Of a DNA stretch of 64,000 bases, positions 16,490 through 24,024 are shown piece after piece. A program made the translations under genes and the position numbers. The notes beneath the pieces were generated by a model that saw only the letters and a program-made list of their open reading frames with translations, was not told where the DNA came from and made no database searches. Every line of letters starts with the position of its first letter. The stretch's first letter is position 1. This DNA is from Streptomyces zaomyceticus (lineage in GTDB: Bacteria; Actinomycetota; Actinomycetes; Streptomycetales; Streptomycetaceae): assembly GCF_014656215.1 (NCBI RefSeq), contig NZ_BNBZ01000010.1, forward strand, positions 62,001 through 126,000, given 5' to 3'.

Positions 16490-17764
16490 CTACTGGTTGC
16501 CGCAGGTGGAGGCCGGGGAGCCGTCCAGCCAGGGCAGGTCGTGACCCATCCGGTCCCGCTTGGTGGTCAGGTACCGGAGGTTGTGCTCGCCGGCCGTGAC
16601 CGGCATGGGCTCGCGGCCCTCGACCTCGAGGCCGTGCCGGGTCAGGGCGTCGATCTTGTCGGGGTTGTTGGTCATCAGGCGCAGACTGCGCACGCCCAGG
16701 TCGGTGAGGATCTGCGCGCCGGCCGCGTAGTCCCGGGCGTCGGCGGGGAGTCCGAGCTCCAGGTTGGCGTCGAGGGTGTCGCGGCCGCGTTCCTGGAGCT
16801 CGTACGCGCGGAGCTTGGACAGCAGGCCGATGCCCCGGCCCTCGTGGCCCCGGAGGTAGACGACGACCCCGCGGCCGGTCTCGGTGATCCGGTCCATGGA
16901 GGCCTGGAGCTGGGGGCCGCAGTCGCAGCGCAGCGAGTGGAAGATGTCGCCGGTCAGGCACTCGGAGTGGACCCGGACCAGGACGTCCTCGCCGTCGCCG
17001 ATCTCGCCGTGGACGAGGGCGACGTGTTCGACGCCGTCCACGGTGGAGCGGTAGCCGTACGCGGTGAAGTCGCCGTGCGCGGTGGGCAGCTGGACCTCGG
17101 CCTCGCGGCGGACCGTCGGCTCGGCGGAGCGGCGGTACGCGATGAGGTCCTCGATCGAGATGATCGTCAGGCCGTGCTTGCGGGCGAAGGGGACCAGTTC
17201 GGGCAGGCGCAGCATGACGCCGTCCTCGCCGGCGATCTCGACGATCGCGCCGGCCGGGCGGAGGCCCGCGAGGCGGGCGAGGTCGACCGCGGCCTCGGTG
17301 TGGCCGTTGCGGGCGAGGACGCCGCCGGGCTTGGCGCGCAGCGGGAAGATGTGGCCGGGCCGCACGAAGTCGGAGGGCTCGTGGTGTCCGCCGGCGAGCA
17401 TCCGCAGGGTGGTGGCGCGGTCCGCGGCGGAGATGCCGGTGGTGACGCCGTGCGCGGGGGACGCGTCGACGGAGACGGTGAAGGCCGTGCGCATCGACTC
17501 GGTGTTGTGCTCGACCATCTGCGGGAGTTCGAGGCGCTCCAGTTCGTCGCCCTCCATGGGGGCGCAGATCAGGCCGCGGCACTCGCTCATCATGAAGGCG
17601 ACGACCTCGGGGGTGGCCTTCTCGGCGGCGATGACGAGGTCGCCCTCGTTCTCGCGGTCCTCGTCGTCGACGACGACGACGGGCCGGCCGGCGGCGATGT
17701 CGCGGATGGCCTGCTCGACGGGGTCGAGGGCGAGGTCGCCGTCCCAGACGTGAAGCGCGCTCAT
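16490..17764 (-). CDS. ribBA: bifunctional DHBP synthase / GTP cyclohydrolase II
   Basis: Supplies both precursors of riboflavin. Residues 1-~205 are 3,4-dihydroxy-2-butanone 4-phosphate synthase (VVVVDDEDRENEGDLVIAAE, then HTEAAVDLARLAG). Residues ~210-424 are GTP cyclohydrolase II, with zinc cysteines in ECLTGDIFHSLRCDCGPQL and the catalytic RGHEGRGIGL. Both active sites look intact. ATG 17764 overlaps the ribM stop (ATGA), which implies coupling. The start is chosen because the upstream frame continues only as noise from the neighbouring gene. Confidence 0.97.
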   Translation of the reverse strand: MSALHVWDGDLALDPVEQAIRDIAAGRPVVVVDDEDRENEGDLVIAAEKATPEVVAFMMSECRGLICAPMEGDELERLELPQMVEHNTESMRTAFTVSVDASPAHGVTTGISAADRATTLRMLAGGHHEPSDFVRPGHIFPLRAKPGGVLARNGHTEAAVDLARLAGLRPAGAIVEIAGEDGVMLRLPELVPFARKHGLTIISIEDLIAYRRSAEPTVRREAEVQLPTAHGDFTAYGYRSTVDGVEHVALVHGEIGDGEDVLVRVHSECLTGDIFHSLRCDCGPQLQASMDRITETGRGVVVYLRGHEGRGIGLLSKLRAYELQERGRDTLDANLELGLPADARDYAAGAQILTDLGVRSLRLMTNNPDKIDALTRHGLEVEGREPMPVTAGEHNLRYLTTKRDRMGHDLPWLDGSPASTCGNQ

Positions 17765-18396
17765 GCGTGTGCTCCTTCCAGAGCGACGGGCGTACGGGTC
17801 CGGAGCCACCAGTCACGCAGGCCCCACAGGACGAGCGCGCCGTAGATGACGTAGACGAAGCCGGAGAAGGCATAGCCGTTGGCGAAGTTCAGGGGGACGC
17901 CGACCAGGTCGACGAGGAGCCAGGCGAACCAGAACTCGACCATGCCCTTGGCCTGGGCGTACATGGCCACGATGGTGCCGACGAAGATGTACGCGTCGGG
18001 CCAGGGGTCCCAGGACAGGCTCGGGTACGCCTGGAAGAGCAGGGCCACCGCGACGGTGCCGGCGGCCGCCGTGACGAGCATGGCGGCGCGCTCGGGCCAG
18101 GAGGCGAAGCGCACGGCTATGTGGCCGTCCCCACCGAGGCCCTTGCGGCGCTGCCACTGCCACCAGCCGAAGAGCGCCACGACCATCACGACGACCTGCT
18201 TGCCGGCGCTGCCGGTCAGATGGCCGAAGAAGGCGCCGAAGAGGATGAGGCCGGCGAGGAACTGCACGGGCCAGGTCCAGACGGAGCGGCGCCAGCCGAG
18301 GGTGAGGGCGACGAGGCCGAAGATGTTGCCGACCATGTCCGACCAGATGATGTGCTGGTCGAAGAGGGTGAACGCCTCGGAGTTGAGCCAGCTCAC
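17761..18396 (-). CDS. ribM: PnuC-like riboflavin transporter RibM
   Basis: A 211-residue membrane protein with about six to seven hydrophobic segments and the PnuC/PnuX family pattern FLAGLILFGAFFGH and WWQWQRRKG. PnuC imports nicotinamide riboside, but members encoded between ribE and ribBA in Streptomyces act as riboflavin (and roseoflavin) facilitators, called RibM. Its place inside the FMN-riboswitch operon here strongly favours riboflavin. The GTG at 18396 overlaps the ribE stop (GTGA), and its own stop overlaps the ribBA start. The C-terminus is short and charged. Confidence 0.88.
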   Translation of the reverse strand: MSWLNSEAFTLFDQHIIWSDMVGNIFGLVALTLGWRRSVWTWPVQFLAGLILFGAFFGHLTGSAGKQVVVMVVALFGWWQWQRRKGLGGDGHIAVRFASWPERAAMLVTAAAGTVAVALLFQAYPSLSWDPWPDAYIFVGTIVAMYAQAKGMVEFWFAWLLVDLVGVPLNFANGYAFSGFVYVIYGALVLWGLRDWWLRTRTPVALEGAHA

Positions 18397-19001
18397 TTGT
18401 CGCTCTCCTTGGCGTTCGGGCCGAGCAGTCGCTCGACGTACTTGGCGATGACGTCCACTTCGAGGTTGACCGGGTCGCCGGGCTGCTTGATGCCGAGCGT
18501 GGTCAGGTCGAGGGTGGTGGGGATGAGGCTGATGGTGAACCAGTCGTCGGTGACCTCGACGACGGTGAGGCTGACGCCGTCGACGGTGATCGAGCCCTTC
18601 TCGACGACGTACCGGGAGAGGTGGGCGGGCAGACCGACCTTGACGAGTTCCCAGTGCGCGGACGGGGTCCGCTCCAGGATCGTGCCGGTGCCGTCCACGT
18701 GGCCCTGGACGATGTGACCGCCGAGGCGGCCGCCGACGGCCATGGGCCGCTCCAGGTTGACGCGGGAGCCGGTCCCGAGGGCGCCGAGGCTGGACCGCTT
18801 GAGGGTCTCGGCCATGACGTCGGCGGTGAACTCTCCGTCGCCGAACTCGACGACCGTGAGACAGACACCGTTGACGGCGATGGAGTCGCCGTGCTGGGCG
18901 CCTTCCGTGACCAGGGGGCCGCGCAGCCGGAAGCGGGAGGCGTCCTCCAGCTGCTCGACGGCGACGACCTCGCCCAGTTCTTCGACGATTCCGGTGAACA
19001 C
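18393..19001 (-). CDS. ribE: riboflavin synthase, alpha subunit
   Basis: Dismutates two lumazines to riboflavin plus the pyrimidine co-product. The 202-residue protein has the two lumazine-binding repeats: MFTGIVEELGEV at the N-terminus with VNGVCLTVVEF, and VQGHVDGTGTI followed by VDGVSLTVVEVTDDWF. Homologues are trimers. GTG 19001 is chosen because the conserved (M)FTGIVEE starts exactly there, two bases after the ribD stop; the longer open frame upstream is antisense noise. The stop overlaps the ribM start. Confidence 0.97.
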   Translation of the reverse strand: MFTGIVEELGEVVAVEQLEDASRFRLRGPLVTEGAQHGDSIAVNGVCLTVVEFGDGEFTADVMAETLKRSSLGALGTGSRVNLERPMAVGGRLGGHIVQGHVDGTGTILERTPSAHWELVKVGLPAHLSRYVVEKGSITVDGVSLTVVEVTDDWFTISLIPTTLDLTTLGIKQPGDPVNLEVDVIAKYVERLLGPNAKESDK

Positions 19002-19003
19002 GG

Positions 19004-20083
19004 TCAGGCTCCCTTGAGGGTGGCGGTGATACGAAGGTCGGATCCGATGCGGACGGTCTCGGTGATGTCGAGCCGCAACGCGTCGGTGATGGTGCTGATT
19101 CCCCCGCCGGCGAGGGCGTTCGGGCCCGCGCCGAGGAGGACGGGGGCGAGATAGCCGACGACCTGGTCGACGGCTCCCGCCGCGACGAAGGCGCCCGCGA
19201 GGGTGGGGCCGCCCTCGAGGAGGACGGAGCGGACGCCACGGGTGTGGAGGGCGTCCAGGAGGGCGGGTACGGACAGGCCGCGCCCGGCCCGGGGAAGGCG
19301 TACGACGTCGACGCCGCCGACGGGGGTCGTGGCGTCCTCGGCGATCGCGATCAGGGTCGGGGCCGCGTCGTCCAGGACCCGGGCGCCCGGCTTCACGGCG
19401 CCGGCCTCGGTGTCGACGACGACCCGCAGCGGCTGCACGGCCCCCTCCACGCCGCGTACGGCCAGATGGGGGTCGTCGGTGCGGGCGGTGCCGGAGCCGA
19501 CCACGACGGCGTCGGACTCGGCGCGCAGCCGGTGGACGTCGGCGCGGGACTCGGCGGAGGTGATCCAGCGGGAGGTGCCGTCGGCGGCGGCGATCCGGCC
19601 GTCGAGGGTGGCGCCGTACTTCCAGCGGACGAAGGGGCGGCCGCGGCGCACGGAGGTGAGCCAGGCGATGTTGACGGCCTCGGCCTCGTCGTCCAGGAGG
19701 CCCTGAGCGACCTCCACGCCCGCGGCGCGCAGGGTGTCGGCGCCGCCGGTGGCCTGCGGGTTCGGGTCGCCGACGGCGTAGACGACCCGGCCGATCCCGG
19801 CCTCGATCAGGGCCTGGGCGCAGGGGCCGGTGCGGCCGGTGTGGTTGCAGGGTTCGAGGGTGACGTACGCGGTGCCGCCGCGGGCCAGGACGCCGGCCTC
19901 GCGCAGGGAGTGGACCTCGGCGTGCGGGCCGCCTGCGCGCCGGTGGAAGCCCTCGCCGACCTGGTGGCCGGAGGCGTCGGTGATGACGCAGCCGACGACG
20001 GGGTTGGGGCTGGTGGCGCCGAGACCGCGCGCGGCGAGCTCGACGGCGCGTCGCATGGCGGTGATGTCGGCCTGCTGGGCCAC
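19004..20083 (-). CDS. ribD: bifunctional pyrimidine deaminase/reductase
   Basis: Converts the GTP cyclohydrolase product in two steps. The N-terminal deaminase carries the zinc site HAEVHSL and EPCNHTGRTGPC (about residues 55-95). The C-terminal NADPH reductase shows RPFVRWKYGATLDGRIAA and SVLLEGGPTLAGAFV. GTG 20083 is preferred over the GTG-initiated frame to 20263 because AGGAGGACCC stands immediately upstream and the product then has the family length (359). First coding gene after the FMN riboswitch. Confidence 0.95.
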   Translation of the reverse strand: MAQQADITAMRRAVELAARGLGATSPNPVVGCVITDASGHQVGEGFHRRAGGPHAEVHSLREAGVLARGGTAYVTLEPCNHTGRTGPCAQALIEAGIGRVVYAVGDPNPQATGGADTLRAAGVEVAQGLLDDEAEAVNIAWLTSVRRGRPFVRWKYGATLDGRIAAADGTSRWITSAESRADVHRLRAESDAVVVGSGTARTDDPHLAVRGVEGAVQPLRVVVDTEAGAVKPGARVLDDAAPTLIAIAEDATTPVGGVDVVRLPRAGRGLSVPALLDALHTRGVRSVLLEGGPTLAGAFVAAGAVDQVVGYLAPVLLGAGPNALAGGGISTITDALRLDITETVRIGSDLRITATLKGA

Positions 20084-20234
20084 CGGGTCCTCCTGCCTCT
20101 TCGGGCACGGACTCCGGGGCCTGTCGATGACGACAGAGAGCGGAACGACACCTCGCGCAGGGTGCGCCGAGGCCGCGTCCTGCGGGTACGCCGATCGGTT
20201 TCGACACGGCGACCAGCGGACGTACGGCCGGCAC

Positions 20235-20249
20235 ACCCCTGACAGGGGT
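20235..20249 (-). terminator. hairpin of the FMN riboswitch expression platform
   Basis: ACCCCT-GAC-AGGGGT forms a 6-bp stem 9 bases after the 3' arm of aptamer helix P1 on the transcribed strand. It is followed by about 150 bases before ribD and lacks a clear U-run. It may be the terminator/antiterminator module, or the aptamer may act another way. Confidence 0.45.
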
Positions 20250-20257
20250 CGCCCGCC

Positions 20258-20383
20258 GCGCACTGCCTCCCATCCGGACTTTCACCGTCGGTCCAGGAAT
20301 CTCACCTGGTCAACCGGCCGCTGGCTGCGGACGGGTCGCGGACTATACCGCCGGTTCGGAATTACACCGACCCCGGAGTGCGC
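20258..20383 (-). promoter_or_regulatory. FMN riboswitch (RFN element)
   Basis: Read on the minus strand, the conserved blocks are all present in order: GGGGTCGGTGTAATTCCGAA, CCGGCGGTATAGTCCGCGACCC, GACCAGGTGAGATTCCTGG, CCGACGGTGAAAGTCCGGATGG. The P1 helix closes with GCGCACT (20383-20377) and AGTGCGC (20264-20258). It lies about 175 bases upstream of ribD, so FMN should lower expression of the riboflavin genes and any genes co-transcribed with them. Confidence 0.96.
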
Positions 20384-20478
20384 TGCTGCTGATACAGGGC
20401 CAGTGTGCCACGAGCCGCGCGAGGCGATGTGGCCGAGTCCCTGTGGTCTGGCTCACAGAATCCCACAGAACTCTTCTT

Positions 20479-20512
20479 TGGTCCAGACCTATTGACGCAC
20501 TGGTCTAGTCCT
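20479..20512. promoter_or_regulatory. paired DasR-type operator repeats of the chitinase gene
   Basis: Two 12-bp direct repeats, TGGTCCAGACCT (20479-20490) and TGGTCTAGTCCT (20501-20512), have starts 22 bp apart (two helical turns). Each resembles the DasR element core TGGTCTAGACCA and the direct repeats described for Streptomyces chitinase promoters. They flank the -35 box, which suits repression released by chitin-derived amino sugars. Confidence 0.78.
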
Positions 20513-20520
20513 CTTAATCT
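20492..20520 (+). promoter_or_regulatory. chitinase promoter
   Basis: TTGACG (20492-20497) and TAATCT (20515-20520) are spaced by 17 bp. The expected transcript starts near 20527, giving a leader of about 100 nt to GTG 20628. Confidence 0.72.
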
Positions 20521-20627
20521 CCGTGTCACCTCCTAGGAACGGTCCGGCGGCGTGCGCACTCCACGGGCCCAACACGACCCACCCCCTTGTTCGTTGTGTT
20601 TCATGACCTCCCCAGGAGGACCTGATC

Positions 20628-23009
20628 GTGTTGTCCCCCACCGCGAAAAGAGCCTCGCTGCTCTCCTCCGGCGCGGCCGTCGCCGGACTGCTGCTCAGTT
20701 CGCTCTCCGGCGGCGTCTCGTACGCGGCCGACAACGAGTCCTGTCGCCCCGACGGGCTCTACAAGACCCCGGGCGTCGACGTCCCGTACTGCTCGGTCTA
20801 CGACACCGAGGGCCGCGAGAAGATGGGCGCGGACCACCAGCGCCGGGTCATCGGCTACTTCACCGGCTGGCGCGACGGCAAGAACGGCCAGCCCGCGTAC
20901 CTGGCCAAGGACATCCCGTGGGAGAAGATCACCCACATCAACTACGCCTTCGGCCACATCGGCGGCGACAACAAGCTCTCCGTCGGCACGGACGGCCCGA
21001 ACAACGCCGCCACCGGAATGACCTGGCCCGGTGTCGCCGGCGCGGAGATGGACCCCTCGTTCTCCTACAAGGGCCACTTCAACCTGCTCAACAAGTTCAA
21101 GAGGCAGCACCCGAACGTGAAGACGCTGATCTCGGTCGGCGGCTGGGCCGAGACCGGCGGCTACTTCGCGGACAACGGCGACCGGGTCAACTCCGGCGGC
21201 TTCTACTCGATGGCCACCAACGCCGACGGCTCGGTGAACCAGGCCGGCATCGACACCTTCGCCGCCTCGTCCGTCGACTTCATCCGCAAGTACGGATTCA
21301 ACGGCGTCGACATCGACTACGAGTACCCGACGACCATGAAGGACGCCGGCAACCCGCTCGACTGGCAGTTCGCCAACGCGCGCCGCGCCGGACTCGTGCA
21401 GGGCTACGCGGCCCTCATGAAGTCCCTGCGCGAGAAGCTGGACGTCGCGGGCGCCGCCGACGGCAAGCACTACCTGCTGACCGTCGCCGCCCCCTCCTCC
21501 GGCTACCTGCTGCGGGGCATGGAGACCTTCCAGATGCAGAAGTATCTGGACTACGTCAACATCATGTCCTACGACCTGCACGGCGCCTGGAACGAGTACG
21601 TCGGCCCCAACGCCTCCCTCTTCGACGACGGCAAGGACGGCGAGCTCGCCGCCGCCAACGTCTACGGCTCGGCGCAGTACGGGAACATCGGCTACCTCAA
21701 CACCGACTGGGCCTACCACTACTTCCGCGGCTCGATGCCGGCCGGCCGGATCAACATCGGCCTGCCCTACTACACCCGCGGCCACAAGAACGTGCAGGGC
21801 GGCACCGACGGTCTGTGGGGCAAGGCCTCCGCGACCACCTGCCCCGCCGGAGCCGGTCTGACCAAGTGCGGTGACGGCGCCGTCGGCATCGACAACCTGT
21901 GGCACGACAAGGACACCAACGGTGTCGAGTCGCCCGCCGGGTCCAACCCGATGTGGCACGCCAAGAACCTCGAGAAGGGGATCGTCGGCGACTACGTCAC
22001 GCAGTACGGCTTCCCGGCCAACACCACCCTGACCGGCACCTACGCCCGCAAGTACGACTCGACCCTGGTCGCGCCGTGGCTGTGGAACGCGCAGAAGAAG
22101 GTCTTCCTCTCCACCGAGGACGAGCAGTCCGTGGGCGCCAAGGCCGACTACGTGGTCGACAAGGGCATCGGCGGCACGATGGTCTGGGAGATGGCCGGCG
22201 ACTACGCCTGGAACGCCGCCAAGGGCCAGTACGAGATGGGCTCCACGCTCACCTCGCTGATGTACGACAAGTTCAAGGCGGCCACCCCGTACGGCGCGAA
22301 GAAGTCGAACAAGGCGCTGCCGACCCAGGCCGTGAAGATCGACACCCAGTTCACCGAGTTCAAGCTGGGCGACTCGAACTACCCGATCACCCCGAAGATC
22401 AAGATCACCAACAACACGGCGACGGCCCTGCCCGGCGGCACGGAGTTCCAGTTCGACTACGGCACCTCGGCCCCGAGCAACGCCTCCGACCAGTCGGGCT
22501 TCGGCACGAAGGTCATCAGCAGCGACCACACGGGCAGCAACGTGGGCGGCCTGAAGGGCGACTTCCACCGCGTCTCCCTGAAGCTCCCGGCCTGGCAGTC
22601 GCTGGCCCCCGGCGCCTCGGTCGACCTGGCGTTCAACTACTACCTGCCGGTGTCCACCCCCTCCAACTGGACGGTGAACATCAACGGCACGACGTACGCC
22701 CTCGCCGGTGACCTGGCGCGCGGTACGACGGTGGTGGAGCCGGGCACGACGACCCCGCCGACCACCCCGCCGACCACGCCTCCCACCACCCCGCCGACGA
22801 CGCCGCCGACGACTCCCCCGACCACGCCTCCGACGACGCCGCCCACGGGCTGCGGCACGGTCCCGGCGTACGTGGCCGGCACGATCTACAACGCGGGCAA
22901 CGAGGTCTCCCACAACGGCCGCAAGTACAAGGCCCAGTGGTGGACCCAGAACGAGACGCCGGGCACGACCGGCGACTGGGGCGTCTGGAAGGACCTCGGT
23001 CCCTGCTGA
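20628..23009 (+). CDS. secreted family 18 chitinase with ChiC-like and chitin-binding domains
   Basis: Hydrolyses chitin outside the cell. The 793-residue product has a signal peptide (MLSPTAKRASLLSSGAAVAG, cleavage near SYA-AD, residue ~33), a GH18 barrel (about 70-575) with the catalytic DxDxE in GVDIDYEYP (Glu near 232), and NIMSYDLHGAW. A beta-rich ChiC-like domain follows (about 575-700), then a Thr-Pro-Pro repeat linker (about 703-740) and a C-terminal CBM5/12 chitin-binding domain with WWTQNETPG. GTG 20628 has AGGAGGA seven bases upstream. Expression is predicted to be DasR-controlled from the repeats upstream. Confidence 0.95.
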   Translation: MLSPTAKRASLLSSGAAVAGLLLSSLSGGVSYAADNESCRPDGLYKTPGVDVPYCSVYDTEGREKMGADHQRRVIGYFTGWRDGKNGQPAYLAKDIPWEKITHINYAFGHIGGDNKLSVGTDGPNNAATGMTWPGVAGAEMDPSFSYKGHFNLLNKFKRQHPNVKTLISVGGWAETGGYFADNGDRVNSGGFYSMATNADGSVNQAGIDTFAASSVDFIRKYGFNGVDIDYEYPTTMKDAGNPLDWQFANARRAGLVQGYAALMKSLREKLDVAGAADGKHYLLTVAAPSSGYLLRGMETFQMQKYLDYVNIMSYDLHGAWNEYVGPNASLFDDGKDGELAAANVYGSAQYGNIGYLNTDWAYHYFRGSMPAGRINIGLPYYTRGHKNVQGGTDGLWGKASATTCPAGAGLTKCGDGAVGIDNLWHDKDTNGVESPAGSNPMWHAKNLEKGIVGDYVTQYGFPANTTLTGTYARKYDSTLVAPWLWNAQKKVFLSTEDEQSVGAKADYVVDKGIGGTMVWEMAGDYAWNAAKGQYEMGSTLTSLMYDKFKAATPYGAKKSNKALPTQAVKIDTQFTEFKLGDSNYPITPKIKITNNTATALPGGTEFQFDYGTSAPSNASDQSGFGTKVISSDHTGSNVGGLKGDFHRVSLKLPAWQSLAPGASVDLAFNYYLPVSTPSNWTVNINGTTYALAGDLARGTTVVEPGTTTPPTTPPTTPPTTPPTTPPTTPPTTPPTTPPTGCGTVPAYVAGTIYNAGNEVSHNGRKYKAQWWTQNETPGTTGDWGVWKDLGPC
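22745..22850 (+). repeat. coding microsatellite of the chitinase linker
   Basis: Degenerate repeats of the type ACGACTCCCCCG / ACCACCCCGCCG encode about nine Thr-Thr-Pro-Pro units. The DNA is homopurine/homopyrimidine-biased and slippage-prone but stays in frame, so the linker length may vary between strains. Confidence 0.7.
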
Positions 23010-23026
23010 CCCCACCCCTCTGATCC

Positions 23027-23064
23027 CCCGGCGGCGGAATCTCACAGCCCTTGCCGCCGCCGGG
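23027..23064 (+). terminator. chitinase terminator
   Basis: An 11-bp perfect stem (CCCGGCGGCGG / CCGCCGCCGGG) with a 16-nt loop begins 18 bases after the chitinase stop codon. Confidence 0.7.
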
Positions 23065-23110
23065 CACCCCCAGCGCCGCGCCCCCCTGTCCGGGGCGCGG
23101 CGCCTCCGCG

Positions 23111-23224
23111 TGTACGGCCGCCCCGGTCGGTCCGCGTGTGCGGTCCCGGCACGTGCCGGTCGTACGGCTGCCCGGCGCGTTCCGGTTGTACGGCCGCCCC
23201 GGCACCGTTCCGCGTGTGCGGTCC
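23111..23224. repeat. degenerate tandem repeat in the spacer after the chitinase gene
   Basis: Two long copies (23111-23146 and 23187-23224) share TGTACGGCCGCCCCGG and, after a 5-7 bp variable core, CCGCGTGTGCGGTCC. A third, diverged copy lies between them. The copies are not obviously coding and end 26 bp before the next gene, so they may be promoter-region duplications. Confidence 0.6.
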
Positions 23225-23250
23225 GCGGCCGGGGCGGTCAGGCTGGAGGC

Positions 23251-24006
23251 ATGAGCACGATCCTGGTCACCGGCGGCACGGGAACCCTCGGCCGGCCCGT
23301 CTGCGAGCGGCTGCGCGCGGACGGCCACGAGGTAAGGGTCCTCAGCAGGCACTCGCCCCCCTACGCGGTCGACCTGCGCAAAGGCGGCCCGCTGCTCGAC
23401 CGGGCGGTCGACGGGGCGGACGCGGTCGTCCACTGCAGCAACATCCTGCGCGGCGACAAGGAGGCCGCCCGCCTCCTGATCGAGGCCGCGCGGCGGGCCG
23501 GCGTGCCGCACCTGCTGTACATCTCGATCGTCGGCGTCGACCGGGTGCCGCTCGGCTACTACCGGACCAAGTACGCGGTGGAGCGCATGATCCAGGGCTC
23601 GGGCATCGGCTGGACGCTGCTGCGCGCCACCCAGTTCCACGACCTGATCCTCCAGCTGCTCCAGGGCCTCGCCAGACCGCCCGTGATGCTGCTGCCCAGG
23701 GAGGTCCGGGACCAGCCCCTGGAGGTGACGGAGGCGGCCGCGCGCCTCGCCGAACTGGCCGCGGGACCCCCGGCGGGCCGGGTGGAGGACATGGGCGGCC
23801 CCGAGATCCGCACCTTCGCCGAGCTCGCCCGCTCCTATCTCGGTGCGAGCGGACGCCGGCGCCGTCTCGTGGAGGTGCCGCTGCCGGGCGGAACGTACCG
23901 GGGGCTGCGGCGGGGCGAGCACCTGGCACCGGACCGCGCGGTGGGCACGGTGACGTTCGACGAGTTCCTGGCGCGGCGCTTCGGGAGACCGGAGGAGACC
24001 CCCTAG
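23251..24006 (+). CDS. NAD(P)-binding atypical short-chain dehydrogenase (NmrA-like)
   Basis: A 251-residue Rossmann-fold protein. The N-terminal TGGTGTLGRPVCERL is the TGxxGxxG nucleotide-binding loop; VVHCSNI and YYRTKYAVERMIQGSGIGWTLLRATQF place it among atypical or NmrA-like SDRs (YxxxK present as YYRTK). Substrate and redox activity are unknown. ATG 23251 follows GGAGGC almost directly. It stands alone, convergent with the ROK regulator gene, with which it shares a strong terminator. Confidence 0.8.
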   Translation: MSTILVTGGTGTLGRPVCERLRADGHEVRVLSRHSPPYAVDLRKGGPLLDRAVDGADAVVHCSNILRGDKEAARLLIEAARRAGVPHLLYISIVGVDRVPLGYYRTKYAVERMIQGSGIGWTLLRATQFHDLILQLLQGLARPPVMLLPREVRDQPLEVTEAAARLAELAAGPPAGRVEDMGGPEIRTFAELARSYLGASGRRRRLVEVPLPGGTYRGLRRGEHLAPDRAVGTVTFDEFLARRFGRPEETP

Positions 24007-24015
24007 GGGGTCTCC
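23994..24015. terminator. bidirectional terminator between convergent genes
   Basis: GGAGACCCCC-TA-GGGGGTCTCC is a perfect 10-bp inverted repeat that includes the stop codon of the SDR gene. It ends 9 bases before the ROK gene stop, so it serves both directions. Confidence 0.75.
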
Positions 24016-24024
24016 GGAGAGTCC

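Noticed and set aside
20444..20463. TGTGGTCTGGCTCACA as a third DasR site near the chitinase gene
   Set aside because: Only one arm fits the core; the other arm deviates too much and is outside the promoter.
22745..22850. CRISPR-like repeat array
   Set aside because: The short degenerate units are in frame and encode the Thr-Pro linker of the chitinase; there are no spacers.
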